A stretch of DNA of 64,000 nt from Actinobacillus suis ATCC 33415 (GCF_000739435.1 NZ_CP009159.1:1612001-1676000); one strand, 5' to 3'. Shown: positions 47,173 through 58,233, numbered from the stretch's first letter. Notes: generated by a model from the sequence alone, not told the origin. Numbers and translations are program-made.

Positions 47173-47628
47173 ATGAAACAAATCGATTTAAAAATTTTAG
47201 ACGGCCGTATCGGCAACGAATTTCCATTACCGGCCTATGCAACCGAAGGGTCGGCGGGTTTAGATTTACGTGCCTTAACTGAAAGCGCTTTAATCGTAGA
47301 ACCCGGTCAAACCGTACTGATTCCAACCGGTATTTCAATTTATATCGCTGATCCGAATTTAGCGGCGGTGATTTTGCCTCGTTCAGGTTTAGGGCATAAA
47401 AACGGTATCGTGTTAGGCAATTTAGTCGGTTTAATCGATAGCGACTATCAAGGTCCGTTAATGGTGTCATTGTGGAACCGCAGCGATAAACCTTTTACCG
47501 TTGAAGTCGGCGACCGTATTGCTCAGTTAGTTTTCGTACCGGTGGTACAAGCAAGCTTCAATATCGTAAACGATTTTGAACAAACCGAACGTGGCGAAGG
47601 CGGTTTCGGTCATTCGGGTACACAGTAA
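47173..47628 (+). CDS. dut: Deoxyuridine triphosphatase (dUTPase)
   Basis: Hydrolyses dUTP to dUMP and diphosphate. The 151-residue trimeric-type protein has motif 1 GSAGLDLRA (near residue 27), motif 3 [15 protein letters not shown] near residue 80, and C-terminal motif 5 [10 protein letters not shown]. It lies 8 bp after coaBC, the conserved E. coli order. Confidence 0.98.
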   Translation: MKQIDLKILDGRIGNEFPLPAYATEGSAGLDLRALTESALIVEPGQTVLIPTGISIYIADPNLAAVILPRSGLGHKNGIVLGNLVGLIDSDYQGPLMVSLWNRSDKPFTVEVGDRIAQLVFVPVVQASFNIVNDFEQTERGEGGFGHSGTQ

Positions 47629-47640
47629 TTAGATACCCAA

Positions 47641-47686
47641 ACAAGCGGTCGAATTTGTAAAAAATTTTGCAAAAATGACCGCTTGT
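47641..47686. repeat. Inverted uptake-signal pair between dut and slmA
   Basis: ACAAGCGGT (47641-47649) and ACCGCTTGT (47678-47686) flank a 28-nt loop with internal AATTTTGCAAAA-like pairing. It could act as a hairpin between the two genes. Confidence 0.7.
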
Positions 47687-47730
47687 GGCTTCTTGTAATG
47701 ATGAGCAGATTACTAAAACAAGAGAAATTT

Positions 47731-48339
47731 ATGACACAACCAACAGTTAAGATGCCTAAAAAATCGGTAAAAGAACGCCAACAGCAAGTCCTTGAAGTGC
47801 TGATTGGCTTATTAAATTCCGAAGACGGTATGCAACGTGTAACCACCGAGCGTTTAGCCAAAGCGGTCGGCGTTTCGGAAGGTGCGCTTTACCGTTATTT
47901 TCCAAGCAAAACGAAGATGTTTGAGGCATTAATTGAGCGTATCGAACAGACCTTAACCGGTTATATTAACGCCAGTAAACGCAAAGAAAATACCACGGCA
48001 TCCACCGTTAAAGCGATTCTCTACACCGTGATCGAATTCGCCCGCAAAAATCCGGGAGTAACTCGCATTCTAACCGGTCATGCGCTGATGTTTGAAGACG
48101 ATCAATTAAAAGCACGTGTTGCCAAATTTTTTGACGGCTTAGAATTTCAGTTCGCCAATATTTTACAGATGAGTAAATTGCGTGAAGGTAAAACGTTCGA
48201 GGACGAACGTGCATTGGCAGGCTATTTAGTGAATTTTTGCGAAGGTCAATTCTTACGTTTAGTACGTTCTAACTTCAGTTATAACCAACATCAACACTTT
48301 GAAAAACAATGGGCATTAATTAAGCCGTTATTTGAGTAA
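47731..48339 (+). CDS. slmA: Nucleoid occlusion factor SlmA
   Basis: TetR-family DNA-binding protein that blocks FtsZ assembly over the chromosome. The 202-residue protein has the N-terminal helix-turn-helix [20 protein letters not shown] (residues about 42-61). I chose the ATG at 47731 ([12 protein letters not shown]), which matches the usual SlmA length; an ATG 16 codons upstream lies in uptake-signal flank. It follows dut as in E. coli. Confidence 0.93.
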   Translation: MTQPTVKMPKKSVKERQQQVLEVLIGLLNSEDGMQRVTTERLAKAVGVSEGALYRYFPSKTKMFEALIERIEQTLTGYINASKRKENTTASTVKAILYTVIEFARKNPGVTRILTGHALMFEDDQLKARVAKFFDGLEFQFANILQMSKLREGKTFEDERALAGYLVNFCEGQFLRLVRSNFSYNQHQHFEKQWALIKPLFE

Positions 48340-48344
48340 GTTTT

Positions 48345-48563
48345 ATGATTATTCCATGGCAAGAACTTGAACCCGCAACATTAAATAATGTATTGGATTC
48401 ATTTATTTTACGAGAAGGCACCGATTACGGCGAAAGAGAACTTTCTTTAGAGGAAAAACGTGAGCGCTTATTAGCTCAATTAAAAGCGGATAAAGTTGTG
48501 ATTGTCTGGTCGGAGCTGCATCAAAGCCTTGATATTAAAGACAAAAAATCTTTTTTAGGTTAA
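48345..48563 (+). CDS. yheU: YheU family protein (UPF0270)
   Basis: A 72-residue cytoplasmic protein beginning MIIPWQELEPATLNNVLDSF and including LREGTDYGERELSLE and VWSELHQSLDI, closely matching E. coli YheU. Function is unknown. It starts 5 bp after slmA, so it is probably translated from the same mRNA. Confidence 0.9.
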   Translation: MIIPWQELEPATLNNVLDSFILREGTDYGERELSLEEKRERLLAQLKADKVVIVWSELHQSLDIKDKKSFLG

Positions 48564-48575
48564 TTGAGCGTCTCG

Positions 48576-48584
48576 TGATACAAT
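48576..48584 (+). promoter_or_regulatory. Extended -10 promoter of crp
   Basis: TGATACAAT at 48576-48584 fits an extended -10 (TG, one base, TACAAT), about 50 bp before the start. No strong CRP autoregulatory site was recognised. Confidence 0.4.
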
Positions 48585-48633
48585 TTTAGCATTTAGGATG
48601 TCAAATAATTATAAATGATTTATAGAGGTTTTT

Positions 48634-49317
48634 ATGCAGATGCAAGATATTTCAATTTCTACGCCTCAGATTGACGGAGAAATCTCAGCACCACCATCAA
48701 TCCATGACCCTGCTGTGGAGTGGTTTCTGACTCACTGTCATATTCATCGTTACCCGTCAAAATACACGCTAATTCACGCCGGTGAAGATGCTGAATCTTT
48801 ATTCTATATTGTGAGCGGTTCGGTTGCGGTATTTATTAAAGACGATGAAGGTAAAGAAATGATTCTTTCTCACCTTGGACAAGGCGAGTTTGTTGGTGAA
48901 ATCAGTTTATTTGAAGAATCTGTTCAACCACGTACCGCTTGGGTCAAAACGAAAGGTGCTTGCGAAATTGCAGAAATCTCGTATAAAAAATTCAAACAGC
49001 TTGTGCATTTAAATCCGGATATTTTAATGTATCTTTCTGCGCAAATGGCTCGCCGCTTACGCCAAACTTCACGCCAAGTAAGTAATCTTGCTTTCTTAGA
49101 CGTAACCGGTCGTATTGCACAAACTTTAATGAATCTGGCGAAAATGCCGGATGCGATGACCCACCCTGAAGGAATGCAAATTAAAATCACCCGCCAAGAA
49201 ATTGGTCAAATGGTCGGTTGTTCACGTGAAACGGTCGGCAGAATCTTAAAAATGTTAGAAGATGAAGGCTTAATTTCTGCGCACGGTAAAACCATTGTGG
49301 TTTACGGTACTCGCTAA
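48634..49317 (+). CDS. crp: cAMP receptor protein CRP
   Basis: Global regulator responding to cAMP; in Pasteurellaceae it also controls natural competence. The 227-residue protein has the cAMP-binding cassette ([10 protein letters not shown] and PRTAWVKTK) and the C-terminal recognition helix in [16 protein letters not shown]. The N-terminus is about 17 residues longer than E. coli CRP ([16 protein letters not shown]), as in other Pasteurellaceae. It is followed by an uptake-signal terminator. Confidence 0.97.
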   Translation: MQMQDISISTPQIDGEISAPPSIHDPAVEWFLTHCHIHRYPSKYTLIHAGEDAESLFYIVSGSVAVFIKDDEGKEMILSHLGQGEFVGEISLFEESVQPRTAWVKTKGACEIAEISYKKFKQLVHLNPDILMYLSAQMARRLRQTSRQVSNLAFLDVTGRIAQTLMNLAKMPDAMTHPEGMQIKITRQEIGQMVGCSRETVGRILKMLEDEGLISAHGKTIVVYGTR

Positions 49318-49331
49318 ATTTTAATGAAATC

Positions 49332-49368
49332 AGACCGCTTGTTAATGCTAACAAGCGGTCTTTTTTTA
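49332..49368 (+). terminator. crp terminator made of two exact uptake signals
   Basis: AGACCGCTTGTTA and TAACAAGCGGTCT form a perfect 13-bp stem around ATGC, followed by T7. Both arms carry the exact 9-mer (49334-49342 and 49351-49359). Confidence 0.92.
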
Positions 49369-49689
49369 TTCGTCTTTTACATAACGTTTAATAAATTTTG
49401 CTTGGTGCTTTTCAATCACTTCTTCAATCGAAATATCGTATTTGTCCGCCAAAATAAATAGATTATCCAGCACATCGCCCAGTTCTTCGATCAAACACGC
49501 CTTTTTCTCTTGATAAGACGCTTCCGTTTCATCCGGACGATCTCGACCAATTTCAATCGCTCGTACCGCACGTGCCACTTCACCGACTTCTTCACTTAAA
49601 AAGTTCACTCGAATAAACGGATTGTAACGATACCAGCCCTGTGTCTGATAAAACTCTCTGACCCAATTTTGATAATCTTGAATCTGCAT
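49366..49689 (-). CDS. MazG-like nucleotide pyrophosphohydrolase
   Basis: A 107-residue protein of the all-alpha NTP pyrophosphohydrolase superfamily. The metal-binding helices are seen as FLSEEVGEVARAVRAIE (residues 30-46) and CLIEELGDVLDNLFILADK (65-83), giving the ExxE...ExxD pattern. Substrate unknown; house-cleaning of non-canonical nucleotides is typical of the family. Its 3' end overlaps the tail of the crp terminator on the other strand. It starts 51 bp upstream of the hflX end but with a terminator between. Confidence 0.82.
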   Translation of the reverse strand: MQIQDYQNWVREFYQTQGWYRYNPFIRVNFLSEEVGEVARAVRAIEIGRDRPDETEASYQEKKACLIEELGDVLDNLFILADKYDISIEEVIEKHQAKFIKRYVKDE

Positions 49690-49708
49690 ACGACTTCCTT
49701 AAATTGCA

Positions 49709-49733
49709 AAAAGCGGTAGCAATGCTACCGCTT
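49709..49733 (-). terminator. Terminator of hflX
   Basis: On the minus strand AAGCGGTAGCA and TGCTACCGCTT form an 11-bp stem with a one-base loop mismatch, followed by TTTGC. One arm is an exact uptake signal (49727-49735). Confidence 0.65.
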
Positions 49734-49738
49734 GTATT

Positions 49739-51109
49739 CTAGCTCTCTTCCCAACTTGCGAATTCAACATACTCCGCTAATTCAGGAAATTGTTTTAGCC
49801 ATTTATTCCATTGCACTAAATCCACTTCCACTTCAACCAATCTGTCACCAAACTGATTAAAGCTTTCGCTTTTAATACAATGCTGTAGGTGAAATTGCGT
49901 ATAAATTTGCCCTGCAGTTGCCGGTAATAATACTTTCTCACACACTAGCTCATTGCGTAAACACTCTCGGATCGCTTCATACAACAAATCAATGCCTTGA
50001 TTGGCTTGTGCAGAAAGATAAACCGCTACTGGTTTGCCATCGTCATTACGCTCGATATGCGGCATTACGCCCTCAAGTTTATCGACTTTGTTATATACCA
50101 ATAACGTTGGAATGTCTAACGCACCGATTTCATCTAAAACTTGATTAACTGCATCAATATTTTCATTTTTACGATCATCCGCCGCATCAATCACGTGTAA
50201 CAGTAAGCTCGCTTCGGTGGTTTCTTGTAAAGTCGATTTAAAGGCGGAAACCAAATCATGTGGTAAGAAACGAATAAAACCTACCGTATCCGCTAAGATT
50301 GTGGTGCCAACATCTTGAATTTGCATTCGGCGTAAAGTCGGATCAAGCGTTGCGAATAACTGATCTGCCGCATAAACACCGGCATTGGTAATCGCATTAA
50401 ATAAAGTCGATTTCCCCGCATTGGTATAACCCACCAACGATACGGTCGGAATATCCGCTTTCTGACGTGTTTTCCGATTTTGGCTGCGCTGCTTATTCAC
50501 TTTCTCCAAGCGATTTTGCAGTTGTTGAATTCGTACCTTAATCAAACGGCGATCGGTTTCCAGCTGAGTTTCGCCCGGCCCACGTAAACCGACTGCCCCA
50601 CCCTTTTGCTGATCTTGATTGCCCAAACGGCGTACCAAACGTGTTGCCAAATGTTTAAGTTGAGCCAGCTCGACTTGTAATTTACCTTCGTGCGATCTGG
50701 CACGTTGGGCAAAAATATCTAAAATCAGACCGGTTCTATCCACCACTCGACATTCACATAACGCTTGTAAATTACGGGTTTGTGAAGGACTCAATTCGTG
50801 ATTGACTAAAACCACGGTTGCACCGAGCTCTTCAACCGCCTGAGCGATTTCATCGGCTTTGCCTTGTCCGACAAAATATTTGATATGCGGTGCAGAACGA
50901 GAAGTGGTTAGTGTGGCAAGAATTTCAACACCTGCTGATTCAGCAAGCGTTTGAAATTCCATAAGATTCTCAATATCTTTAGTTTGAGAAAGAAAGAGAT
51001 GGACTAAGACTGCTTTATCTTGCGTATGAGAAAAGTCTTTTGTTTGTTTCTCAGATAAAGCAAAGCCAAATACAGCATTTTCATCTGTATTTGGCATCTG
51101 TTCGGTCAA
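49739..51109 (-). CDS. hflX: GTPase HflX
   Basis: Ribosome-associated GTPase that splits stalled or stressed 70S ribosomes. The 456-residue protein has the N-terminal HflX domain including [10 protein letters not shown] near residue 180. The GTPase motifs are G1 GYTNAGKS near residue 226, G3 DTVGF near 272 and G4 NKVD near 340. It begins 25 bp after hfq ends, within the conserved miaA-hfq-hflX order. Confidence 0.95.
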   Translation of the reverse strand: MTEQMPNTDENAVFGFALSEKQTKDFSHTQDKAVLVHLFLSQTKDIENLMEFQTLAESAGVEILATLTTSRSAPHIKYFVGQGKADEIAQAVEELGATVVLVNHELSPSQTRNLQALCECRVVDRTGLILDIFAQRARSHEGKLQVELAQLKHLATRLVRRLGNQDQQKGGAVGLRGPGETQLETDRRLIKVRIQQLQNRLEKVNKQRSQNRKTRQKADIPTVSLVGYTNAGKSTLFNAITNAGVYAADQLFATLDPTLRRMQIQDVGTTILADTVGFIRFLPHDLVSAFKSTLQETTEASLLLHVIDAADDRKNENIDAVNQVLDEIGALDIPTLLVYNKVDKLEGVMPHIERNDDGKPVAVYLSAQANQGIDLLYEAIRECLRNELVCEKVLLPATAGQIYTQFHLQHCIKSESFNQFGDRLVEVEVDLVQWNKWLKQFPELAEYVEFASWEES

Positions 51110-51134
51110 AAAAGCTTGCGTAGTAATAGCTTAA

Positions 51135-51437
<303 letters not shown>

Positions 51438-51479
51438 TTAAATATCGTCTTATTGCTGCCAAAGGCAGTAGAGATATTA

Positions 51480-52424
51480 TCATAGATTACGCCATTTTTG
51501 CTCGATCTTTTCAACCATTTTCCGCTTCGAACTGGTCGGATCTAAGCTATCTAGCCATTCAATTTCACTTCCCCAACCACGCAACCAAGTAATTTGGCGC
51601 TTTGCAAGCTGTCGGGTGGCACAAATGCCTTTATACACAGCTTCATCAAGCGAAATATCTCCGTCAATGTGTTCCCACATTTGGCGATATCCCACGCAAC
51701 GAATAGAAGGCAAGTCCTTATGTAAATCCCCTCTTGCGTGTAGTTTTTCGACTTCTTGTTGAAAGCCAAGTTCCATCATTTTATGAAAACGCTGTTCAAT
51801 CCGATGATGTAATACCTGTCTATCTTGCGGCGCAATCGCAAACTGCAACACATCATAAGGTAATGCCTCCCCCGATTGTGCGGTTAGCTCCGTCATGGTC
51901 TTACCAGTAAGATAAAAAACTTCTAAGGCACGATTAATACGCTGGCTGTCGTTCGGGTTAATTCGCATACCGGCAGTCGGGTCGATTCTTAATAACTCCG
52001 TATGTAATCCGCTCCAACCAATTTGTGCTGCTTTTGCCTCAATTTCAGCCCGAATATCCGGATCGGCAGACGGCAACGGCGAAAGCCCTTCCAACAATGC
52101 TTTGTAGTACAACATTGTTCCGCCGACCAATAACGGAATACGTCCGCTTGCGGTAATCTCAGCCATTTCACGTAATGCATCTTCACGGAAATTCATTGCA
52201 GAATAACTTTCTAGCGGGTCTAAAATATCAATTAAACGATGAGGTGCGAGCGCTAACTCAGCCTTACTCGGCTTTGCCGTTCCAATATCCATACCTTTAT
52301 AAATTAGTGCCGAATCCACACTAATCACTTCCACCGGAAGCTTTTGGCGCAAAGCTATCGCCAAATCCGTTTTGCCCGAAGCTGTTGGGCCCATTAAAAA
52401 AATTGCAAAAGGTTTTTTATTCAT
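51480..52424 (-). CDS. miaA: tRNA dimethylallyltransferase MiaA
   Basis: Adds the isopentenyl group to A37 of tRNAs reading UNN codons, the substrate later methylthiolated by MiaB. The 314-residue protein has the P-loop [11 protein letters not shown] (residues 12-22), the [16 protein letters not shown] segment, and the conserved [17 protein letters not shown] and [15 protein letters not shown]. It is followed 66 bp later by hfq. Confidence 0.97.
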   Translation of the reverse strand: MNKKPFAIFLMGPTASGKTDLAIALRQKLPVEVISVDSALIYKGMDIGTAKPSKAELALAPHRLIDILDPLESYSAMNFREDALREMAEITASGRIPLLVGGTMLYYKALLEGLSPLPSADPDIRAEIEAKAAQIGWSGLHTELLRIDPTAGMRINPNDSQRINRALEVFYLTGKTMTELTAQSGEALPYDVLQFAIAPQDRQVLHHRIEQRFHKMMELGFQQEVEKLHARGDLHKDLPSIRCVGYRQMWEHIDGDISLDEAVYKGICATRQLAKRQITWLRGWGSEIEWLDSLDPTSSKRKMVEKIEQKWRNL

Positions 52425-52551
52425 TTTGTTCTATCTAAAGTTATAAGCGGTCGAATTTTAGCGGAAATTTACCAAAAGCCCAAATCGCAGCGCTCATAAA
52501 AACAAAAACGACCGCAAATATCGTAATTTACGGTCGTTATCATACTAAAGA

Positions 52552-53595
52552 TTAATGACTACCGCAGCCACAACCTTTTTTCATATCAATTACCATTCGA
52601 CCTTGAATTTTACCATCTCGCATTTCTTGGAAAATATCATTAGCCTCATCCAAACGGCGTAATTGGACTAACGGTACGACTAATCCTTCCGCACCGAATT
52701 GAAATGCCTCGGCAAGATCTTGGCGAGTACCGACTAACGAGCCGACAATTTCAATGCCGTCTAACACAATACGAGGAATAGAAAGATCCATCGTTTCCGG
52801 TGGAAGACCGATAGCAACCACACGTCCACCGGCACGTACACAATCTACCGCTGCATTAAATGCCACTTTAGATACTGCTGTCACGACCGCGGCGTGTGCG
52901 CCCCCCACTTTTTCTTGAATAACTTTCGCACTGTCTTCTTTTAACGGATTAATGGTTAAATCCGCACCGACTTCTTTGGCAAACGCTAATTTGTCATCAT
53001 TAATATCAATTGCAATCACATGCGCACCGAATACTTTCTTCGCATATTGCACCGCCAAGTTGCCTAAACCACCGGCACCATAAATTGCAATCCATTGACC
53101 TGCACGCACACCGGATACTTTAATCCCTTTGTAAGTTGTTACACCCGCACAAGTAATACTGCTTGCTTGCGCCGGATCCAAACCGTCCGGTACTTTAACC
53201 GCATAATTGGCGGTTACAACACAGTGAGTCGCCATACCGCCATCCACGGTATAACCGGCATTTTTCACACTACGGCACAGCGTTTCTCGTCCGGTAGTAC
53301 AATATTCACAAGCACCGCAGCTTTCAAACATCCATGCAATACTCACACGATCACCCACTTTTAAATTGGTAACATCCGGTGCAATCGATTTAACAATACC
53401 GATGCCCTCATGGCCTAATACACGTCCCGGTTTTTTACCATAATCACCGGCGGCAACATGTAAATCGGTATGACATACACCACAGTATTCAACTTCAACA
53501 AGGGCTTCGCCATTTTTGATTTCAGGAATGTCTCGTTCAACAATTTCAACTGTTCCATCACATTGTGGGGCAACCACAGCAGCACGCATTTTCAT
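52552..53595 (-). CDS. adhP: Zinc-dependent alcohol dehydrogenase (AdhP type)
   Basis: NAD-dependent medium-chain alcohol dehydrogenase. From the ATG at 53595 (AGGAG 8 bp upstream) it has 347 residues. The catalytic zinc region is [16 protein letters not shown] and GHEGIGIV; the structural zinc cysteines are in [15 protein letters not shown]; the cofactor-binding glycines in [16 protein letters not shown]. An unusual C-terminal tail, KKGCGCGSH, adds two extra cysteines and a histidine. The gene lies between mutL and miaA, which are adjacent in E. coli. Confidence 0.92.
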   Translation of the reverse strand: MKMRAAVVAPQCDGTVEIVERDIPEIKNGEALVEVEYCGVCHTDLHVAAGDYGKKPGRVLGHEGIGIVKSIAPDVTNLKVGDRVSIAWMFESCGACEYCTTGRETLCRSVKNAGYTVDGGMATHCVVTANYAVKVPDGLDPAQASSITCAGVTTYKGIKVSGVRAGQWIAIYGAGGLGNLAVQYAKKVFGAHVIAIDINDDKLAFAKEVGADLTINPLKEDSAKVIQEKVGGAHAAVVTAVSKVAFNAAVDCVRAGGRVVAIGLPPETMDLSIPRIVLDGIEIVGSLVGTRQDLAEAFQFGAEGLVVPLVQLRRLDEANDIFQEMRDGKIQGRMVIDMKKGCGCGSH

Positions 53596-53737
53596 CATGA
53601 TTTCTCCTATGAAGTAATGATAACGGTTATGTCTTGATTCTCTGTTCAAAATTCAAACAAAGAACAAATTCAGTATGCCTTAGTACCTTTTTTATGCAAT
53701 GAGATTTTTCTATTTTTTTGACCAACTTCACAAAAAT

Positions 53738-55606
53738 TTAACAATCGGCTAAGAATGATGAAAAATCTATAGTAACTTTTAGCTTTTCTAATTCTGATTT
53801 AGCCGATTGCTCCGTTTCAGCCAACCAATTGACCGCCTCTGCTAAACTGTAAGCGGTCGGAATCGGCGCAAATTTTGCAAAAAATTGAGCTAAATCGACC
53901 GCTTGTGAATCTAATAAACCTAATAAGATTTGTTGTAAATTCTGTTCCCGTAATAATCTTGGCACTTGGGCAACCGAAAGACGAATTTGCCCTTGCCACG
54001 CTTTCTCACTGATTGTGAAACCTAATTCTGCCAATGGGGCTTTGAGTGTTTGCCAACGCTGTGCTTGTGCCTCATCTATGCTTAAATTTAGCGGAATCAA
54101 TAACGCTTGGCTTTCGCCTTTCGCAAGTTGTGTTTGAAAACGCAAACGCGCTAATTTTTCTAATGAAAGCAAATAAAATTGTTGCTCCCCTTTTAATAAC
54201 AAAGCTTGATTTTGCACAATAGCTAACGGCTGCCAATGACTTGCTGTCGCCGGTAAAGATGGTGTTGGTTTATGTTCTGCTTCATCTATCTCTTGAGCAA
54301 AAATCACCGGTGCAAAATTAGTTTGCGGTTCAATTAGCTCCTGTATGTTATCTGATTGAGTTTGTGGCTGACTGACTAATTCCCCATACCATTTTTGCGC
54401 TGATTTGGAGGTAGTTGTTGTGCGAGGCGAATAACTTGGCGTACGAGAAGCGGTCGGTTTTGCAAAATTTTCTGTAAATTCAACCGCTTGTTGCGGCGCC
54501 AAAAAGCTATTACCGCCGGCTGCCATACGATTAGTATCACGTTGATAACTCGGCAAGGGCTCATTCACTTGATCGGTTAAACCAATTTCCGATTGCCCTT
54601 GTAAGGCGGTTTGTACGCCTTGCAAAATAAAATCATGTACCAAGCGCCCCTGATGAAAACGCACTTCGTGTTTTGCCGGATGCACGTTCACATCTACTTG
54701 GCTCGGGTCAATATCTAAAAAGACCACAAACGCAGGATAATTGCCTGCCGGCATATTAGTCGCTTCATAGGCTTGGCGAATGGCGTGATTAATGGTTTTA
54801 TCACGCATCATTCGCCCGTTCACATAGCTGTAACACAAATCATTTTGTAATCGGGAAATATTCGGTAAACCAATCCACCCGTGTAAGTGTAAGTCACCGT
54901 GTTGCCAGTCGATATGAATCGCATTTTGGATAAATTCATCACCACAAATTGCCGCCACTCGGCGTTGCTGCTGTTCGACTGAATTATCTTGCACCTTGCG
55001 GTATTGGCGTACCGTTTTACCGTTATGCGTTAGGGTAAAACCGATATTCGGTTTTGCTAGCGCAATACGGCGCACTACCTCATCAATATGCGCAAATTCG
55101 GTTTTATCGGTACGCAAAAATTTACGACGTGCCGGCGTATTAAAAAATAAATTTGCGACTTCAATTGTTGTGCCGACCGGATGTGAAGCCGGTTGAATTT
55201 CCACCGCCATTTCACGCCCTTGCGCATAGGCTTGCCATGCTTCCGCCTGCCCGTCCGGACGAGAAGTGAGTGTTAAGCGAGAAACGGAACTGATACTTGC
55301 CAGCGCCTCACCACGAAAGCCAAGGCTTAAAATCATCTCCAAATCTTCAAGGCTAGAAATTTTGCTGGTCGCGTGACGAGCCAACGCCAACGCTAAATCT
55401 TGTTTACTGATTCCACAGCCGTTATCTCGAATGCGAATAAGCTGCGCACCGCCTTTCTCAATATCAATTTGAATCTGATTTGCGCCGGCATCTAGACTAT
55501 TTTCAACCAACTCTTTCACAACAGAGGCTGGACGCTCCACCACTTCACCGGCGGCGATTTGGTTAGCAAGCTGAGGAGGAAGGATATGAATAAGGTGTTG
55601 AGTCAT
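53738..55606 (-). CDS. mutL: DNA mismatch repair protein MutL
   Basis: Links MutS mismatch recognition to MutH and UvrD. From the ATG at 55606 the product has 622 residues ([20 protein letters not shown]). GHKL ATPase motifs are [22 protein letters not shown] and [10 protein letters not shown]. The MutL C-terminal dimerisation domain starts near residue 430 and lacks the endonuclease DQHAxxER motif, as expected in a MutH-type organism. The linker (residues 340-430) is variable and carries an uptake signal. A TTG 14 codons upstream is the alternative start. Confidence 0.95.
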   Translation of the reverse strand: MTQHLIHILPPQLANQIAAGEVVERPASVVKELVENSLDAGANQIQIDIEKGGAQLIRIRDNGCGISKQDLALALARHATSKISSLEDLEMILSLGFRGEALASISSVSRLTLTSRPDGQAEAWQAYAQGREMAVEIQPASHPVGTTIEVANLFFNTPARRKFLRTDKTEFAHIDEVVRRIALAKPNIGFTLTHNGKTVRQYRKVQDNSVEQQQRRVAAICGDEFIQNAIHIDWQHGDLHLHGWIGLPNISRLQNDLCYSYVNGRMMRDKTINHAIRQAYEATNMPAGNYPAFVVFLDIDPSQVDVNVHPAKHEVRFHQGRLVHDFILQGVQTALQGQSEIGLTDQVNEPLPSYQRDTNRMAAGGNSFLAPQQAVEFTENFAKPTASRTPSYSPRTTTTSKSAQKWYGELVSQPQTQSDNIQELIEPQTNFAPVIFAQEIDEAEHKPTPSLPATASHWQPLAIVQNQALLLKGEQQFYLLSLEKLARLRFQTQLAKGESQALLIPLNLSIDEAQAQRWQTLKAPLAELGFTISEKAWQGQIRLSVAQVPRLLREQNLQQILLGLLDSQAVDLAQFFAKFAPIPTAYSLAEAVNWLAETEQSAKSELEKLKVTIDFSSFLADC

Positions 55607-55812
55607 AACATTGGTATCGTTAATCAAGAAATGATTTATTCTACCCAAAATCTATAAAATTGAGTAGAAAAAGTACCATTCACCACCTGCAAATCGAGTT
55701 ACGAATTATTATTATTTGTATTGAAATTGTAATTAACCGCTGATAAAATCCATCCCGTAAATTACTTAAATTTACAAAAAACAACCAAATCATGTCACTA
55801 CCAAAGCGTAAT

Positions 55813-55842
55813 TTGACGAGGTCTGGATACCATTTTTATACA
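55813..55842 (+). promoter_or_regulatory. Possible promoter of the lipoprotein pair
   Basis: TTGACG (55813-55818) and TATACA (55837-55842), 18 bp apart, would start very close to the ribosome-binding site. A Fur-like AT dyad (GAATTATTATTATTTG, near 55704) lies further upstream but is a weak match. Confidence 0.35.
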
Positions 55843-55862
55843 AATCTAAAGGAATACAAATA

Positions 55863-57101
55863 ATGAATAAAAACTTACGCTTAAGTTTAATTGCTGTTGC
55901 TTGTTCACTCGCTATCACAGCTTGCTCATCCGACAATAAAGGGGCAACACGTTATGAAAATTTAGTAAACAGTAAAGCGGAAGAAACAGCTAAAAAAGCT
56001 GAAGAAGCAGCGAAACGTGCGCAAGAATCAGCAACAGCGAAAAAACTCGCTGATTTAGAACAGAAACAAAAAGAATTAGAAGCTGAATTAGCGAAAAAAA
56101 ACGGCAATGCGGCAGTGCCAAGTGTTGGTAGTAATGTTCCAAGTAATCTAATTAATCCATCAACACCAGCTAAAGCCAAAGATACCGAAGAAAAAGCGAC
56201 AGAGAAAAAAGAACCGGAAGTTAAAGCGCCATCTACAACAGTAAATGCGAATGTAAAAGTATTGACTGCTGAAGAAGCTAAGAAAGCTTTAGAAGAAGCA
56301 TTTAAAGATAATGGGATAGATGGAAGTAATATTAAATTAAGCGGTAGTATCTTGACCGTAACAGACTCAACATATACTGTTAAAAATATTAATCCTGAAT
56401 CAAATCAAAATCTAAACGAGCTTATTGTTGATGGACACACAATTACCCTATATTCAGCTGATGATCTAAAAAATGATTTAGGTGATATGAAATCAAAAAC
56501 ATTAGCTGATGCTTCTGGAAAAGTTAGCGCTCTTCCGCCATCAAAACTAAAAAGTAATTTTGAACAAGTACGCTATGGCTATACAACTAAAGATGGTAAA
56601 ACAGCATTATTTATTCAAGGTTACCTAACACCAACATCTAAAGATAAAGTATCTTCACCTTTTAATTATTGGTATGAAGCAAAAGGACAAAAATCAACTC
56701 AAGTATTAGGAGAAATGCCTACTGGTGATGTTTATGAATATCGTGGTACGGCATTCTATGGGAAAGATAATAAATATAATGAATTAACAGCAAAAGGATA
56801 CGCAGATTTTGGTGAGAAAAAAGTTAAAGTTGACTTATTAGACGGTAACCAAACTAAATTAACATTAGGTGGTAACATTACTAATAATACTTTTGAAGGG
56901 AACTACCAAGGAGTAATCACTAAAGGTGCGTTTTTTGGAAATAAAGCTATTGATATGGCAGGTATGTTTTATCAAACTAATGAAGGATCTGAAAAAGGGA
57001 TGAATGGCGTATTTGGAGCAACCCAACAAAACTGCAGTTACACTAGCTGCTCACCAGTTACAAATAAAAATCTAAAAGATTTCAATCTAGATAAGCAGTA
57101 A
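55863..57101 (+). CDS. TbpB-like surface lipoprotein with coiled-coil N-terminus
   Basis: A 412-residue lipoprotein. The signal peptide ends at lipobox LAITAC (Cys21). Residues 30-80 are a charged heptad-like helix (AEETAKKAEEAAKRAQE) predicted to be coiled coil. A proline/lysine linker follows to about residue 130. The C-terminal half, about residues 225-405, has the transferrin-binding-protein-like beta-barrel pattern: FIQGYLTP, YRGTAFYGKDN, ADFGEKKVKVDL, NTFEGNYQGVITKGAFFGN, and the ending GVFGATQQ. Two cysteines near the end (NCSYTSCSP) could form a disulfide. AAAGGAATAC precedes the start. Ligand unknown. Confidence 0.8.
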   Translation: MNKNLRLSLIAVACSLAITACSSDNKGATRYENLVNSKAEETAKKAEEAAKRAQESATAKKLADLEQKQKELEAELAKKNGNAAVPSVGSNVPSNLINPSTPAKAKDTEEKATEKKEPEVKAPSTTVNANVKVLTAEEAKKALEEAFKDNGIDGSNIKLSGSILTVTDSTYTVKNINPESNQNLNELIVDGHTITLYSADDLKNDLGDMKSKTLADASGKVSALPPSKLKSNFEQVRYGYTTKDGKTALFIQGYLTPTSKDKVSSPFNYWYEAKGQKSTQVLGEMPTGDVYEYRGTAFYGKDNKYNELTAKGYADFGEKKVKVDLLDGNQTKLTLGGNITNNTFEGNYQGVITKGAFFGNKAIDMAGMFYQTNEGSEKGMNGVFGATQQNCSYTSCSPVTNKNLKDFNLDKQ

Positions 57102-57112
57102 TAGGATAAAAA

Positions 57113-58057
57113 ATGAAAAAACTCCCCCTAACACTACTTACAGTTGCTTGTTCATTTGCATTAACCGCTTGTTATTCAAGCGGTGGTGGCGGTGGTTCGG
57201 TTCAACCACCGAAAGTCGCTGATAAAGCAACAGATGTGACTAATTCATCACTAACTAATGGTAATTCAAATTCGAATAGCCATTCATATGATGCTAATAG
57301 CAAATTCTTTACTGCAGTAAACGCTGGTTTTGAGAAAAAACCAAGCACAGAAATTTCCGGCACCATTTTGACTGTTGCACAAAATGGTGAGTTAACCGCG
57401 AAAAAACCGGAAACATTAGAAGATTTGGATTCGATTATGGTGGACGGAGTAAAAATTACTCTTTTCAGCGTAACGGACAAACTTTCTAATGTTGCTGTCG
57501 GTAAGTTAAAACAATCTAATGAGAACGGCGGTAAGCTCTATGTAGGTAGTATGGCGGACAGTTATGGTGCTTATGGTAGTTATCAAGATCCGAATAGCTT
57601 TAAAGCAATGCGTTACGGTGCATATACTTTAAACGGGCAAACTCATTTGTTTGTACAAGGTTTCTTAACGCCTGAACAAGGTACCATTAACGTACTTGGC
57701 GATACCTTCTACTCAATGCCAAAAGACAGTACTTATAAGTACACTGGCTTTGCGTTATACGGTAAAGATAACCAATATGCGCAACTTAACTCCGAAGTCA
57801 TTGCTGACTTTAGCAATAAGAAGCTTAAAGTTGAGTTAAAGGAAGCGGGTGCTGCGACTGCAAAAGCTACTTTTGGGGGAGACATTACCGGAAATACGTT
57901 TAGCGGAACCAGAGACGGAATCGAGACTAAAGGCGCATTCTACGGTTCTTTAGCTCGTGACGTAGCCGGTCTGTTTAATGACACAAAAACGGGTAACAAC
58001 GGCGTATTCGGTGCCTCTGATAAACGAGCAATAAGTTCTTCATTAGAAGCATTCTAA
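57113..58057 (+). CDS. TbpB-like surface lipoprotein, second paralogue
   Basis: A 314-residue lipoprotein that shares its C-terminal plan with the preceding one: FVQGFLTPEQ, YTGFALYGKDN, ADFSNKKLKVEL, NTFSGTRDGIETKGAFYGS and GVFGASDKR. The signal peptide ends at lipobox LTAC (Cys20). The anchor after the cysteine is a glycine run (SSGGGGGS), as in surface-exposed lipoproteins. The lipobox codons coincide with an exact uptake signal (57164-57172), followed by AAGCGGTGG in reverse orientation. It begins 11 bp after the first gene, so both are one operon. No coiled-coil region is present. Confidence 0.8.
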   Translation: MKKLPLTLLTVACSFALTACYSSGGGGGSVQPPKVADKATDVTNSSLTNGNSNSNSHSYDANSKFFTAVNAGFEKKPSTEISGTILTVAQNGELTAKKPETLEDLDSIMVDGVKITLFSVTDKLSNVAVGKLKQSNENGGKLYVGSMADSYGAYGSYQDPNSFKAMRYGAYTLNGQTHLFVQGFLTPEQGTINVLGDTFYSMPKDSTYKYTGFALYGKDNQYAQLNSEVIADFSNKKLKVELKEAGAATAKATFGGDITGNTFSGTRDGIETKGAFYGSLARDVAGLFNDTKTGNNGVFGASDKRAISSSLEAF

Positions 58058-58073
58058 TAATAGATATCCTCTC

Positions 58074-58119
58074 AAGCGGTGTAATTTGTAAAATTTTTTG
58101 CAAATTACACCGCTTTTTT
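58074..58119 (+). terminator. Terminator of the lipoprotein operon
   Basis: AAGCGGTGTAATTTG and CAAATTACACCGCTT form a perfect 15-bp stem around a 12-nt loop, followed by TTTTAA. Confidence 0.85.
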
Positions 58120-58129
58120 AAGCTTTATA

Positions 58130-58157
58130 ACCACAGAATACACAGAGCACACTGAAA
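58130..58157. repeat. Dispersed intergenic motif, copy 3
   Basis: ACCACAGAATACACAGAGCA, continuing CACTGAAA, resembles the left part of the motif at 40492-40541. A 38-codon minus-strand frame (58234-58118) crosses it but is probably chance. Confidence 0.4.
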
Positions 58158-58233
58158 AGCTTTGTATGTTCTAAGGTTTGTTTAATTGCATCGCGATCAA
58201 TAACACCTCTTCTCATACCATTTCCTTGGTCCA

